Assembly: GCF_038397755.1 (NCBI RefSeq)
Contig: NZ_CP151637.1
Coordinates: 1,488,001 to 1,552,000 of the forward strand
From: Microbacterium sp. LWH7-1.2
Lineage (GTDB): Bacteria; Actinomycetota; Actinomycetes; Actinomycetales; Microbacteriaceae
Direction: 5' to 3'
DNA length: 64,000 nt
Shown piece by piece: positions 1-7,871 of the stretch. A program made the translations under genes and the position numbers. Numbering within the stretch: the first letter of the stretch is position 1; each line of letters opens with the position of its first letter. The notes beneath the pieces are model-generated. The model was not told the origin of the DNA. It saw only the letters and a list, made by a program, of their open reading frames with translations, and did not search any database.

Positions 1-647
1 TAGGTGTTGAGCTCGCCGGTCTCGAGGATCACCTTGAGCGACGCGTAGGTGCCATCGGGGCGGCGGCACGCCTGCTTGACGCGGGCGATCTGGTCGAACA
101 CGATGCCATACCGGCCCGCGAGGAAGGCCCCGCGGTCGATCACCATGTCGATCTCGTCGGCACCGTGGGCGACGGCCTCGGCGGTGTCGGCGAGCTTGAT
201 GTCGAGCGAGGCGCGGCCGCTCGGGAACGCGGTGGCGACGGCGGCGACGCTCACTCCCCCGTCATCGGGGTCGCCGTGCGCGGCGCCGAGAGCCTCGACG
301 GCGTTGGGCACCATGTCACCGTAGACGCAGACGGCCGCCACGCGCGGGCACGTCGGGTCGGAGGCATCCGGATTCAGCGCCTTCGCGACCAGCGAGCGCA
401 CCTTGCCAGGCGTGTCGGCACCTTCGAGCGTGGTGAGGTCGATGAGCTCGATGATCTTGTCGAGCGCCCACGCCTTCGACGTCGTCTTGATCGAGCGCGT
501 ACCGAGCGCGGCGGCGCGCTGCTCGAGTCCGACGGCGTCGACGCCGGGGAGTCCGTGGAGGTAGCGCCGCAGCGTGGTGTCGTCGGGCTGCCCGCCGAGC
601 AGCTCGACGGCTCGCTCGGGCAGCGTCACGATGGAGGTGCCTGACAT
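1..647 (-). CDS. deoC: deoxyribose-phosphate aldolase, C-terminus cut by window edge
   Basis: Class I aldolase that splits 2-deoxyribose 5-phosphate into glyceraldehyde 3-phosphate and acetaldehyde in deoxynucleoside breakdown; cytoplasmic. The visible 215 residues contain the family blocks DLTTLEGADTPGKV (70-83), VAAVCVYGDMV (103-113) and SLKVILETGEL (203-213); Lys205 in the last block is the expected Schiff-base lysine. The end, with the second conserved lysine, lies outside the window. The ATG at 647 is the first good start. It lies 51 bp downstream of a SorC/DeoR-type regulator on the same strand, so the two probably form a deo operon. The identification is firm; only completeness is unknown. 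Confidence 0.95.
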   Translation of the reverse strand, partial: MSGTSIVTLPERAVELLGGQPDDTTLRRYLHGLPGVDAVGLEQRAAALGTRSIKTTSKAWALDKIIELIDLTTLEGADTPGKVRSLVAKALNPDASDPTCPRVAAVCVYGDMVPNAVEALGAAHGDPDDGGVSVAAVATAFPSGRASLDIKLADTAEAVAHGADEIDMVIDRGAFLAGRYGIVFDQIARVKQACRRPDGTYASLKVILETGELNT

Positions 648-698
648 GTCCTGACCTGGCTTTCATTGGATTCGGAGATGGGATGCTGACGCCGCGGC

Positions 699-1643
699 TC
701 AACCGTCGAGCAGGTGCTGCGCCGTGGATTCGTCGGTGACGAGCACGGTGCACAGGCCCGACGCGACCACTGCGGCGGCGATCGCGCGTTTTGAAGTGCC
801 GGCGATCGCGGCGATCGCGACATCGGCGCGACGCAGGTCGTCGAGCGAGACCCCCACGGTGCGCGCATCGAGCTCGTCATCGGCGATGCGTCCGTCGGCG
901 GCGATATACCGCCCGACGACGTCGCCGACCGCGCCCGCCGCGACGAGCCGGTCGATATCGGCGGTCGTGAGGTAGCCGCTGTCGACGTGGACGGAGCCGT
1001 GGTCGGCGGGACCCGCGCTGAAGAGGTACGCGTTCGCCGAGCGCGCGGCGTCGAGCACGCCGGCAACGACGCGGTCGGCCTCGATCGCCTCCTTGGTCGC
1101 ACGCCGCTCGAGGATGGCCGGGCTCGGCAGCAGCGCCGCCGTGCCCCCGCCCTTCTGCGCGATGCTGACCGCGGTCGCCGCCGCGGTGCCGGGCCGCTGG
1201 CTCATGCTGACGCCGCCGTTGATCTGCACGACATCGGTGCCTCCCGACCACCCGTCGCGGAGGTGGTGCGCGATGTCGGACAGCGTGCGCCCCCAGCTGA
1301 CACCGAGCACGCGCGGATTCGGCCGCATCCCGGCCAGGTAGTCCGCGGCGGCCTGGGCCACGCGCTGCGGGAGTTCGTCTTCGCTGCGGACGCCCGCGCG
1401 TGACACCACGACGGCGTCGATCAGACCGCGCTCCTCACGCAGGCGTCGCTCGAGCTGCGGTCGGCGCGCGCGGGAATGGAGGATCTCGATGCGGACGAAG
1501 CCCTCCTCCTTCGCCTGGGTGAGCAGGCGCCCGACCTTCCAGCGGGTGATCTGGAGATTGCGGCCGATCTCCTCCTGCGTGAGGTTCTCCTCGTAGTAGA
1601 GCTCGGCTGCGCGGATCGAGAGAAGTTCGTCGACGGCGTCCAC
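699..1643 (-). CDS. SorC/DeoR-type sugar-binding transcriptional regulator
   Basis: About 314 residues. The N-terminus carries a helix-turn-helix (roughly residues 15-40, with LTQEEIGRNLQITRWKVGRL) and the rest is the sugar-phosphate-binding domain of the SorC family (GVSWGRTL, ILERRATKEAI). Such regulators sense a phosphorylated sugar, and next to deoC the natural effector would be deoxyribose 5-phosphate; that is inference from context. I chose the GTG at 1643 because conserved sequence starts there and AAGGAGG lies 3 bases before it, a rather short spacing. An in-frame ATG at 1706 would place the start inside the candidate operator at 1698-1722, so it is less likely. Likely autoregulated with deoC. 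Confidence 0.85.
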   Translation of the reverse strand: MDAVDELLSIRAAELYYEENLTQEEIGRNLQITRWKVGRLLTQAKEEGFVRIEILHSRARRPQLERRLREERGLIDAVVVSRAGVRSEDELPQRVAQAAADYLAGMRPNPRVLGVSWGRTLSDIAHHLRDGWSGGTDVVQINGGVSMSQRPGTAAATAVSIAQKGGGTAALLPSPAILERRATKEAIEADRVVAGVLDAARSANAYLFSAGPADHGSVHVDSGYLTTADIDRLVAAGAVGDVVGRYIAADGRIADDELDARTVGVSLDDLRRADVAIAAIAGTSKRAIAAAVVASGLCTVLVTDESTAQHLLDG

Positions 1644-1697
1644 GATCCTCCTTCCGTCGTCTCCTCCAGGCTGACACGGACCGAGGGCGCGCGCCAA

Positions 1698-1722
1698 CAT
1701 CTGCACAGACTTTGCTCAGATG
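1698..1722. promoter_or_regulatory. candidate operator of the deo regulator
   Basis: Inverted repeat CATCTG-N13-CAGATG, 55 bp upstream of the GTG start of the SorC/DeoR-type gene. SorC-family regulators commonly bind such interrupted palindromes beside their own genes. The arms are only 6 bp, so this is a candidate, not a demonstrated site. Confidence 0.4.
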
Positions 1723-1751
1723 AGCATGGCGGCTCGAGCGGCGAAAGGCGA

Positions 1752-1769
1752 CGGCGGCTTCAGCCGCCG
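1752..1769 (-). terminator. short hairpin over a stop codon
   Basis: CGGCGGCT and AGCCGCCG pair as a perfect 8-bp stem with a 2-base loop (1760-1761). It overlaps the stop codon of the membrane-protein gene ending at 1760 and precedes the regulator gene, so it may end that transcript. There is no T-run. Confidence 0.35.
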
Positions 1770-2131
1770 GTGCTCGCCGGCGGCGACGCGGTGACCTTCG
1801 CGTGCCTCAGCAGCACGATGAGCCCGATGCCGACCACCACGACGAATGCGATCGTGAGCGACGTGAAGGCGAACCAGTTCTCGTCGAGCGCGAGCACGAT
1901 CGCGGCCGAGATCACCGCGATCGCAGCGGCCACGAGCTTGGAGCCGAACTTGAGCCCCATTCCCGGGCTCAGTCGCCCCGCCGGGGAGTCGCCTCGCGCG
2001 AGGATCAGGTCGGCGAACGCGTCGAGCGTCGCCAGCAGCGAGGCGGAGTACGCCACCGCGCACCCGAGCGCGCCCCACAGGTTGGGGGAATCGGCGGCAT
2101 CGGCGGCCGCCAGCAGGTCCAGCGCGTGCAC
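1760..2131 (-). CDS. small membrane protein of unknown function
   Basis: 123 residues with about three hydrophobic helices (roughly 20-45, 68-90 and 93-112); no recognised family motif. The GTG start at 2131 follows TACGAT (2138-2143) by exactly 6 bases and lacks a ribosome-binding site, the pattern of a leaderless mRNA. It is downstream of ribF on the same strand but appears to have its own promoter. No function is proposed. Confidence 0.6.
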   Translation of the reverse strand: MHALDLLAAADAADSPNLWGALGCAVAYSASLLATLDAFADLILARGDSPAGRLSPGMGLKFGSKLVAAAIAVISAAIVLALDENWFAFTSLTIAFVVVVGIGLIVLLRHAKVTASPPASTGG

Positions 2132-2210
2132 GGCTCGATCGTAGAGGCGAGCGGGTGCGCGGGTCTACGGGTCCTGAGACGCGTCGACGAGCGGATGCGG
2201 GACCGGCGTG

Positions 2211-3182
2211 TCAGGCCAGCTCGTGCCGCACGCGCACGATGTCGTCGCTCATCTGCGCGATGAGCGGCTCGATCCCCTCGAACGCGACCATCCCGCGGAT
2301 CCGCGACACGAACTCGATCTCGACGACGTGTCCGTACAGGTCGAGGTCGGTCTCGCCGAGCACGTACGCCTCGACCTGGCGCACCTCGACGTCGTCGAAC
2401 GTCGGGTTCGTTCCGATGCTGATGGCCGCGGGGTACCGCACGCTGCTGCGCGGCTCGGATGCTCCATCCCGAGGCGCCCCCTCGTCCACCAGCCATCCGG
2501 CATAGACACCCTCGGCAGGCACGAAGCCTTCGAGGTCGGCCGAGAGGTTCGCGGTCGGGAAGCCCAGCTCGCGACCGCGCTTGGCACCGTGGACGACCTC
2601 GCCGCGCACGGCGTGGGGTCGCCCCAGCAGGCGAATCGCGCCCGCCACGTCGCCGGCGTCGAGCAGCTCCCGCACCCACGTCGAGGAGACGCGGCGGCCG
2701 GCGTCGATGGCGCGCACGTCGTCGACGACGTCGACCTCGAACCCGAACTCAGGTCCGAGTTCGCGCAGCAGCTCCGGGTTTCCGGCACCGCCGCGGCCGA
2801 ATCGGAAGTCCGCGCCGACCATCACGATCCGCACGCCGAGCGCGCCGACGAGCACGTGCTCGACGAACTCGCGTGCGCTCAGGTCCGCGAGCGCACGGTC
2901 GAAGGTGAGCATGAGCGTCGCGTCGACGCCGGCGTCGGCGAGCAGACGGAGCTTCTGCTCGACGCCGACGAGGCTGTCGGGGCAGATCTCGGGGCGCAGC
3001 AGCGCCAGCGGGTTGCGGTCGAAGGTCACCGCGACGACGCGCGCACCGGAGGCCTCAGCATCCACCCTCGCCCGATCGATGACCGCGCGATGCCCCGAGT
3101 GAACCCCGTCGAACTTGCCGATCGCGACGACCGAGGGCCCGAAGCCCGCGGGAACCTCACTCGGATCGCGGAAGACGATCAC
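2211..3182 (-). CDS. ribF: bifunctional riboflavin kinase / FMN adenylyltransferase
   Basis: Converts riboflavin to FMN and then FAD in the cytoplasm. The 323 residues are a typical RibF length. The N-terminal adenylyltransferase domain carries the HxGH-type motif (GKFDGVHSGH near residue 25) and the C-terminal kinase domain carries HGAKRGRELGFPTANLS. The start is the GTG at 3182, which shares GTGA with the stop of the upstream membrane-protein gene; this coupling decides the start, and longer in-frame extensions should be ignored. No FMN riboswitch is possible directly upstream because the preceding sequence is coding. The link to truB and rbfA is the usual bacterial gene neighbourhood. Confidence 0.96.
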   Translation of the reverse strand: MIVFRDPSEVPAGFGPSVVAIGKFDGVHSGHRAVIDRARVDAEASGARVVAVTFDRNPLALLRPEICPDSLVGVEQKLRLLADAGVDATLMLTFDRALADLSAREFVEHVLVGALGVRIVMVGADFRFGRGGAGNPELLRELGPEFGFEVDVVDDVRAIDAGRRVSSTWVRELLDAGDVAGAIRLLGRPHAVRGEVVHGAKRGRELGFPTANLSADLEGFVPAEGVYAGWLVDEGAPRDGASEPRSSVRYPAAISIGTNPTFDDVEVRQVEAYVLGETDLDLYGHVVEIEFVSRIRGMVAFEGIEPLIAQMSDDIVRVRHELA

Positions 3183-3625
3183 GATGCGACCGCCGCGGGT
3201 GCGGGGGTCGGCGCCTCGGCCGCGGGGTGGTGCGTCGCGAGCCACCAGATGCCGAGGAACGGCAGCACGAGCGGGACGAACAGGTAGCCCATGCCGAACC
3301 ACGACCACACAGTCGGGTGGGCGAAGAGCTCCGGCATGACGAGGCTCAGCGTTCCGATGACCAGTACTCCGACGAGCTCGAACACGATCGCCACCCACGC
3401 CACGACATACCAGCCGCGGCGGCCGGCGAAGATCAGCGCGAGCGTCGCGACGATGTAGACGATCGCGGAGAGCGCCGACAGCGTGTAGGCGACCGGCGCC
3501 TCGTCGAAGCGTTCGACGATCTGCACGAAGGACCGACCGGTGGCGCCGAGGGCCATGATCGCGTAGACGATCACGAGCACGCGGCCGCTGCCGGTCATGC
3601 GGGGGCGAGCGGGAGTGGTCGACAT
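3179..3625 (-). CDS. four-helix membrane protein upstream of ribF
   Basis: 148 residues with four predicted membrane helices (about 15-35, 47-67, 72-95 and 107-128) and an Ala/Pro-rich tail. Its stop codon overlaps the ribF start by 4 bases (GTGA), so the two are translationally coupled. A −10-like TAAACT lies 9 bases before the ATG at 3625, with no clear ribosome site. I recognise no family motif. The coupling with ribF suggests co-expression, perhaps of a conserved actinobacterial membrane protein. Confidence 0.7.
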   Translation of the reverse strand: MSTTPARPRMTGSGRVLVIVYAIMALGATGRSFVQIVERFDEAPVAYTLSALSAIVYIVATLALIFAGRRGWYVVAWVAIVFELVGVLVIGTLSLVMPELFAHPTVWSWFGMGYLFVPLVLPFLGIWWLATHHPAAEAPTPAPAAVAS

Positions 3626-3666
3626 AACCAGACGAGTTTAGTTCGTGTCGCCGGGGCCGCGGCTTC

Positions 3667-4035
3667 TCAGGCCACCTGGACGGCCCAGATGACGTACATG
3701 CGCCACACCATGACCGCGATGGACAAGGCCGCGATGCCCATGATCACCGTGCTCCAGCGGCTGCGCTCGAGGAGCGCCCACGCGACCGCGGCGAACGGCA
3801 GCAGCACAGCCGACACGAGGTAGACCCAGAACTCGAGCAGGCTCCCCGACGGCGGATTGCCCGTGAGCGGCGCGACGATCGCGATCACGACCTGCACCAG
3901 CAGCAGCAGTTCGACGAGCGCCAGCGAGCCGACCGTCCAGTCGCTCGGGCGACGACCTGCGAGGCCGGCGATCACGCAGAACAGCCCGGCGGCGACGGCG
4001 ACGGCGACCTGCGCGATCGTGAACCACAGGATCAT
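3667..4035 (-). CDS. four-helix membrane protein downstream of truB
   Basis: 122 residues, almost entirely hydrophobic, with four helices (roughly 3-25, 37-58, 69-88 and 95-118). The ATG at 4035 overlaps the truB stop as ATGA, so it is read from the truB transcript. It resembles the neighbouring 148-residue protein in size and topology, and the two might be distant relatives; no function can be assigned from sequence alone. Confidence 0.7.
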   Translation of the reverse strand: MILWFTIAQVAVAVAAGLFCVIAGLAGRRPSDWTVGSLALVELLLLVQVVIAIVAPLTGNPPSGSLLEFWVYLVSAVLLPFAAVAWALLERSRWSTVIMGIAALSIAVMVWRMYVIWAVQVA

Positions 4036-4937
4036 CGGGCAGCCTCCTCGGGCATGTTCATCGCGCTCTTCACGTCGGCGCCGCGCCGCTCGACGATGCC
4101 GACCAGCACACCGTCCGGATCGATCGCGGCGGTCGGGTTCGCGGGCAACCGCTCGGCGGCGCCCAGCAGTCGCTTGCCGTGGCGGAGGTCGCGCGCCTCA
4201 TCCGCGGTGACGTCGAACCTGCGGAGCACAGCGGTGGCGGCGGCCGCAGGGGCGAGCAGCGGGGCGTCGGCCAACATGTCGACGTCGGCGGCGTCCGCGA
4301 CGTCGAAGGGGCCGATCCGCGTGCGCCGCAGCGCAGTGAGGTGACCGCCGACACCGAGTGCCGCGCCGAGGTCTCGCGCGAGCGAGCGGATGTAGGTTCC
4401 GCTCGAGCAGTCGACGACCACGTCGAGGTCGACGACTCCCGCCGTCCCCGGGTCCGTCGGAGGGCGGCGCTCCGCGAGTACGTCGACCCGCGACACGACG
4501 ACCTCGCGGGCCTTCAGCTGCACGTCCTCCCCCGCACGCGCGAGGTCGTAGGCGCGGCGCCCGTCGACCTTGATCGCCGAGTAGGTGCTGGGGACCTGCG
4601 AGATGCGGCCGGTCAGTGCGGCGATGCCGGCGGCGATCTCGGCGGAGTCGAGGGACGAGGCATCCGTCGCCGACACCGTCTGGCCCTCGGCATCGTCGGT
4701 GTCGGTCGCGACACCGAGCCGGATGGTCGCCTCGTACGTCTTGTCGAGCCCGACCACGAAGGTCAGCAGGCGCGTCGCGCCCTCGACGCCGAGGACGAGC
4801 AGGCCCGTCGCCATCGGGTCGAGCGTGCCGGCATGGCCGATCTTGCGGGTGCCGAGTGCGCGTCGCGCACGCGCGACGACGTCGTGCGAGGTGATGCCGC
4901 CGGGCTTGTCGACCAGCAGGATTCCGGGTGCCGCCAT
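4032..4937 (-). CDS. truB: tRNA pseudouridine(55) synthase
   Basis: Isomerises U55 in the T-loop of tRNAs. 301 residues; the catalytic aspartate is Asp40 in GHAGTLDPMATGLL, preceded by LLVDKPGGITSHD. Later conserved blocks include VPSTYSAIKVDGRRAYDLAR and CSSGTYIRSLARDLG. The ATG at 4937 shares one base with the stop of the upstream kinase gene (TGATG), and the truB stop overlaps the next gene (ATGA), so three genes form a tight operon. In many bacteria truB follows rbfA directly; here mutY and two other genes intervene. Confidence 0.97.
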   Translation of the reverse strand: MAAPGILLVDKPGGITSHDVVARARRALGTRKIGHAGTLDPMATGLLVLGVEGATRLLTFVVGLDKTYEATIRLGVATDTDDAEGQTVSATDASSLDSAEIAAGIAALTGRISQVPSTYSAIKVDGRRAYDLARAGEDVQLKAREVVVSRVDVLAERRPPTDPGTAGVVDLDVVVDCSSGTYIRSLARDLGAALGVGGHLTALRRTRIGPFDVADAADVDMLADAPLLAPAAAATAVLRRFDVTADEARDLRHGKRLLGAAERLPANPTAAIDPDGVLVGIVERRGADVKSAMNMPEEAAR

Positions 4938-5617
4938 CAGCTGCGCCCGACGATCCGGGGGTGTGCGAGGTCGGCGTTGTCGACGAGGACGGATGCTGCG
5001 TCCCGCGGGCGTGCCTCGTTCAGGTAGATCTCCTGCCCCTGGCGGTAGCGTGCGTTCGACGGCGCGTCGGGGTCGGGATCGGAGCCGTCGCGGAGCGCCA
5101 TTCGCGCATACGAGATCTCGAAGGGAACGTCGAGCCACACCGACCAGTCCCACACGTCCTGCAGCTCGGGACGGTGGAGGAAGATGCCGTCGACGACGAG
5201 CACCGCGTCGAGCGGGGCGGTCACCCACTGCGACTCGACGGGCCGGTCGCGCGCGACGTCGAACGCGGCGAGCTGGAAGCCCGTCGCGCCGGCGGTCTGC
5301 GCGCCGTCCCGGAACGGGTCGATGAGCACGCGGCGGAACGTGGCGTAGTCGTAGGAGTCCCGGTAGAAGCCCTCGGCGCTCCGCCGCCCGCGGACGTAGC
5401 GCTCAGCGCGCGGGCGATGGAAGCCATCGATGCTCGCCCTGAACACCGCGTCGCCGGTCTCGGCGAACACCTCGGCGAGACCGTCGGCGAAGACCGTCTT
5501 GCCCGCCCCGTCGAGCCCGTCGATCGCGACGATCACCCGCCCGGCGGGGTAGCGCCGCCGCACGCGGTCGCGCAGCTCGCGCCACAGCGTCGTGGTCGGA
5601 GTGACGGGCAGGCGCAT
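4937..5617 (-). CDS. uridine kinase-like P-loop phosphotransferase
   Basis: 226 residues. The Walker A motif is GLDGAGKT (about 34-41), followed by the family's SIDGFHRPR region and VVDGIFLHRPEL, which resemble uridine/cytidine kinases and related nucleoside kinases. The substrate cannot be fixed from sequence. The ATG at 5617 sits 6 bases after TAGGCT (5624-5629) without a ribosome site, so it is probably leaderless and heads the kinase-truB-membrane protein operon. Confidence 0.8.
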   Translation of the reverse strand: MRLPVTPTTTLWRELRDRVRRRYPAGRVIVAIDGLDGAGKTVFADGLAEVFAETGDAVFRASIDGFHRPRAERYVRGRRSAEGFYRDSYDYATFRRVLIDPFRDGAQTAGATGFQLAAFDVARDRPVESQWVTAPLDAVLVVDGIFLHRPELQDVWDWSVWLDVPFEISYARMALRDGSDPDPDAPSNARYRQGQEIYLNEARPRDAASVLVDNADLAHPRIVGRS

Positions 5618-5659
5618 GGTTCCAGCCTACGGCGCGGCGGCTGGTCGACTCGCCCGAGG

Positions 5660-6298
5660 TCAACCGCAGAGCTCGTACGGCGGCATTTCTGCCGTCGTCA
5701 CCGTCACCGCCGTGATCACAGGCTCCTCCCGGTAGGTGAAGAAGATCCGACCGGCCTGAACGTGAACGATCTCCGAGTCGACCGCACCCGGAACCTCGAC
5801 GGCATCGGGGTACGCCGCCCGCACCTCGTCGACGGAGGATCCGACACCGATGCCCTCGGTCGTGCGAGGACCGGAGGAGGCGGCCGGATCTGCCCAGGCC
5901 GAGGTCCCCACGACGCTGACCGGGGAGCGGTCGGGCGCCGTCTCCGTGCCTGCCATGTAGACGTCATAGTCATATGCGCCCTCGGTCCACCACGCCACCG
6001 AATCGCACCGGTCGGTGTCGTTGCGGGTGTCGCCCGGCATCAGCGCCAGTGCGTCGACGAACGGCGCGCCGAGAGTGATCGGGCCGATGCCCCGATCGGT
6101 GATCACCCACGTCGACGGATCGTCCGAATCGACCGTCGACGTGGCCGTCGACTGCGGGTCGGCGGACGCGGCCGGAGCAGGCGCCGACGGCGACGGCGAC
6201 GGCGACGGCGATCCCGCGGACCGCGGAGCGGGACTCGCACAGGCGGTGAGCAGCGCTGCGAAGAGCAGCACGACGATGGCGGATGCCGGCAGACGCAT
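5660..6298 (-). CDS. secreted lipoprotein of unknown function
   Basis: 212 residues. A signal peptide ends in the lipobox LTAC (about residues 17-20), followed by a low-complexity Ser/Pro/Ala linker (about 22-55) and a globular domain (DRGIGPITLGAPFVDALALMP onward) containing several cysteines. It should be lipid-anchored outside the membrane. AGGAG lies just before the ATG at 6298. The promoter region is shared with divergent mutY. The C-terminal part recalls other small actinobacterial lipoproteins, but I cannot name a function. Confidence 0.75.
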   Translation of the reverse strand: MRLPASAIVVLLFAALLTACASPAPRSAGSPSPSPSPSAPAPAASADPQSTATSTVDSDDPSTWVITDRGIGPITLGAPFVDALALMPGDTRNDTDRCDSVAWWTEGAYDYDVYMAGTETAPDRSPVSVVGTSAWADPAASSGPRTTEGIGVGSSVDEVRAAYPDAVEVPGAVDSEIVHVQAGRIFFTYREEPVITAVTVTTAEMPPYELCG

Positions 6299-6428
6299 AT
6301 GACTCCTCGTGAATCGCGTGAGTCCACACTAAGGGCGGGCAGATCAGAGCCTCTGACGCACTCGGGCGATCGTGATGAGGTTGTGACGGGTCGCCCCGAG
6401 GCGCCCGGCACGACCTACGCTGGAGCGC

Positions 6429-7295
6429 ATGCCCGACCTCGCCGCTCCCCTCGTGGACTGGTACCGGGCGAACGCCCGCGACCTGCCCTGGCGGCGACCG
6501 GGCTTCGGGGCGTGGGGCGTGCTGGTGAGCGAGTTCATGCTGCAGCAGACCCCCGTGAACCGGGTCATCCCGCATCTCGAGGCCTGGCTGGTGCGCTGGC
6601 CGACGCCGACCGATCTCGCCGGCGCCGCCCCTGCCGACGCGGTGCGGCAGTGGGCCAACCTCGGCTACCCGCGACGGGCGCTGTGGCTGCAGCGCGCGGC
6701 GGTCGAGATCCGCGATCGCCACGACGGGATCGTGCCGCGCGACGTCGACGCGCTGCTCGCGCTCACCGGCATCGGCGACTACACGGCGCGGGCGGTGGCG
6801 GTCTTCGCCTACGGCGACCGGCACCCCGTCGTCGACACGAACACGCGACGTGTGCTCGCACGCGTGACCGGGGGCAGGTCGCAGCCGGGTCCTCCGTCGC
6901 GGCGCGACCTCGACGCGATGGAGGCGATCCTGCCCGACGACCGCGGGACGGCGGCCATCGTGAATGCGGCGGCGATGGAGCTCGGCGCGACGGTCTGCAC
7001 CGCGCGGATCCCCCGGTGCGAGGTCTGCCCGCTCAGCGATCGCTGCGCCTGGCTCGCCGCCGGTCGCCCCGACACGGGCGACGAACGCCGCAAGCAGGCG
7101 CGCTACGAGGGCAGCGACCGGCAGGCACGTGGTGCGGTGCTGAAGACGCTGAGGGATGCTGCGACCCACGCGGTGCCGCTGGCCGACGTCGTCCCCGACT
7201 GGCCGGACGCGCTGCAGCGCGACCGCGCGATCGACTCGCTCATCGCGGACGGGCTCGCCGAGGCCGCCGACGGGACCCTGCGCCTGCCGCGGTGA
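6429..7295 (+). CDS. mutY: A/G-specific adenine glycosylase
   Basis: Removes adenine mispaired with 8-oxoguanine. 288 residues. The catalytic Glu is in SEFMLQQTPV (near 36), the helix-hairpin-helix is ALTGIGDYTARAV, the catalytic Asp is in VVDTNTRRVLAR, and the 4Fe-4S ligands are C-X6-C-X2-C-X5-C (about 192-208). After the cluster only some 80 residues remain, so the NUDIX-like 8-oxoG-sensing domain of long MutY proteins is absent or replaced, as in other short actinobacterial versions. TACGCT (6416-6421) lies 7 bases before the ATG and there is no ribosome site, suggesting a leaderless mRNA. Confidence 0.95.
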   Translation: MPDLAAPLVDWYRANARDLPWRRPGFGAWGVLVSEFMLQQTPVNRVIPHLEAWLVRWPTPTDLAGAAPADAVRQWANLGYPRRALWLQRAAVEIRDRHDGIVPRDVDALLALTGIGDYTARAVAVFAYGDRHPVVDTNTRRVLARVTGGRSQPGPPSRRDLDAMEAILPDDRGTAAIVNAAAMELGATVCTARIPRCEVCPLSDRCAWLAAGRPDTGDERRKQARYEGSDRQARGAVLKTLRDAATHAVPLADVVPDWPDALQRDRAIDSLIADGLAEAADGTLRLPR

Positions 7296-7310
7296 CGATG
7301 GCCGTCGGGA

Positions 7311-7356
7311 ACGCAGAACGCCGCGACCGGATCGAGCCGGTCGCGGCGTTCTGCGT
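7311..7356. terminator. perfect 20-bp hairpin between mutY and rbfA
   Basis: Bases 7311-7330 and 7337-7356 are perfect reverse complements around the loop ATCGAG. It lies between convergent genes, 15 bp after the mutY stop and 15 bp before the rbfA stop, so it can serve both strands. No T-run follows on either side. Confidence 0.8.
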
Positions 7357-7370
7357 GAGCTGCGCTCCGC

Positions 7371-7805
7371 CTACTCGTCGTCGTCGAGTTCGCGGGGCTT
7401 GAGGTACGGGTCGGCGTCGCCGGCGTAGGTGGCCGAGGCGGCGAGCCCCGCGACCGCGGCGTCCCGCTCCTGCGCCTCGCGCAGAAGGTCGGCGATGTGG
7501 CCCGCGTTCTCGGGGATCGCGTCGGGGATGAACTCGAGCGACGGGGTGAGGCGCACGTTGAGGTGCTTGCCCACCTCGGAGCGCAGCATCCCGGTCGCCG
7601 CCTTGAGCGCCTTGGCGGAATCCTCGCGCTCCTCCGCAGAACCCAGCACCGTGTAGAACACGGACGCGTGCTGCAGGTCACCCGTGACGCGCACGTCGGT
7701 GATCGTGACGAAGCCGAGGCGCGGGTCGCGCAGACCCTTCTCGAGCCTCTCGGCCAGGATCACGCGGATGCGGTCGCCCAGACGGGCCTGACGTTCCGAA
7801 GACAT
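7371..7805 (-). CDS. rbfA: 30S ribosome-binding factor A
   Basis: Assists 16S rRNA 5'-end maturation and late 30S assembly. 144 residues with the KH-like RbfA fold: QARLGDRIRVILAERLEKGL, DPRLGFVTITDVRVTGDLQHA, then an acidic tail ELDDDE. The ATG at 7805 has AAAGGAG 7 bases upstream, which rules out the longer in-frame start at 7862. It follows infB on the same strand, but a strong hairpin at 7825-7863 lies between them, so it may be expressed at a lower level than infB or respond to antitermination. Confidence 0.95.
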   Translation of the reverse strand: MSSERQARLGDRIRVILAERLEKGLRDPRLGFVTITDVRVTGDLQHASVFYTVLGSAEEREDSAKALKAATGMLRSEVGKHLNVRLTPSLEFIPDAIPENAGHIADLLREAQERDAAVAGLAASATYAGDADPYLKPRELDDDE

Positions 7806-7824
7806 GATGATGCTCCTTTCGAAG

Positions 7825-7863
7825 CGTGAGGGACGCCCTGATGATCTCAGGGCGCCCCTCACG
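7825..7863 (-). terminator. hairpin between infB and rbfA
   Basis: A 17-bp stem with one A-C mismatch (7825-7841 with 7847-7863) and a 5-base loop. It begins 8 bases after the infB stop and ends just before the rbfA ribosome site. It could be a leaky terminator or an RNA-processing/stability element inside the operon; no T-run follows. Confidence 0.6.
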
Positions 7864-7871
7864 TGCGCGGT

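Noticed and set aside
699-1706. ATG at 1706 as the start of the deo regulator
   Set aside because: It lies in the candidate operator, lacks a ribosome site, and adds residues not typical of the family.
3179-3182. FMN riboswitch control of ribF
   Set aside because: ribF starts inside the preceding coding sequence (GTGA overlap) and no RFN-type conserved structure was seen.
2208-3287. 359-residue plus-strand frame opposite ribF
   Set aside because: Antisense of a firmly identified gene; composition is that of an out-of-frame translation.
4928-7402. 824-residue plus-strand frame across the kinase, lipoprotein and mutY region
   Set aside because: It crosses three better-supported genes, includes arginine runs with no fold-like pattern, and no ribosome site or −10 supports it.
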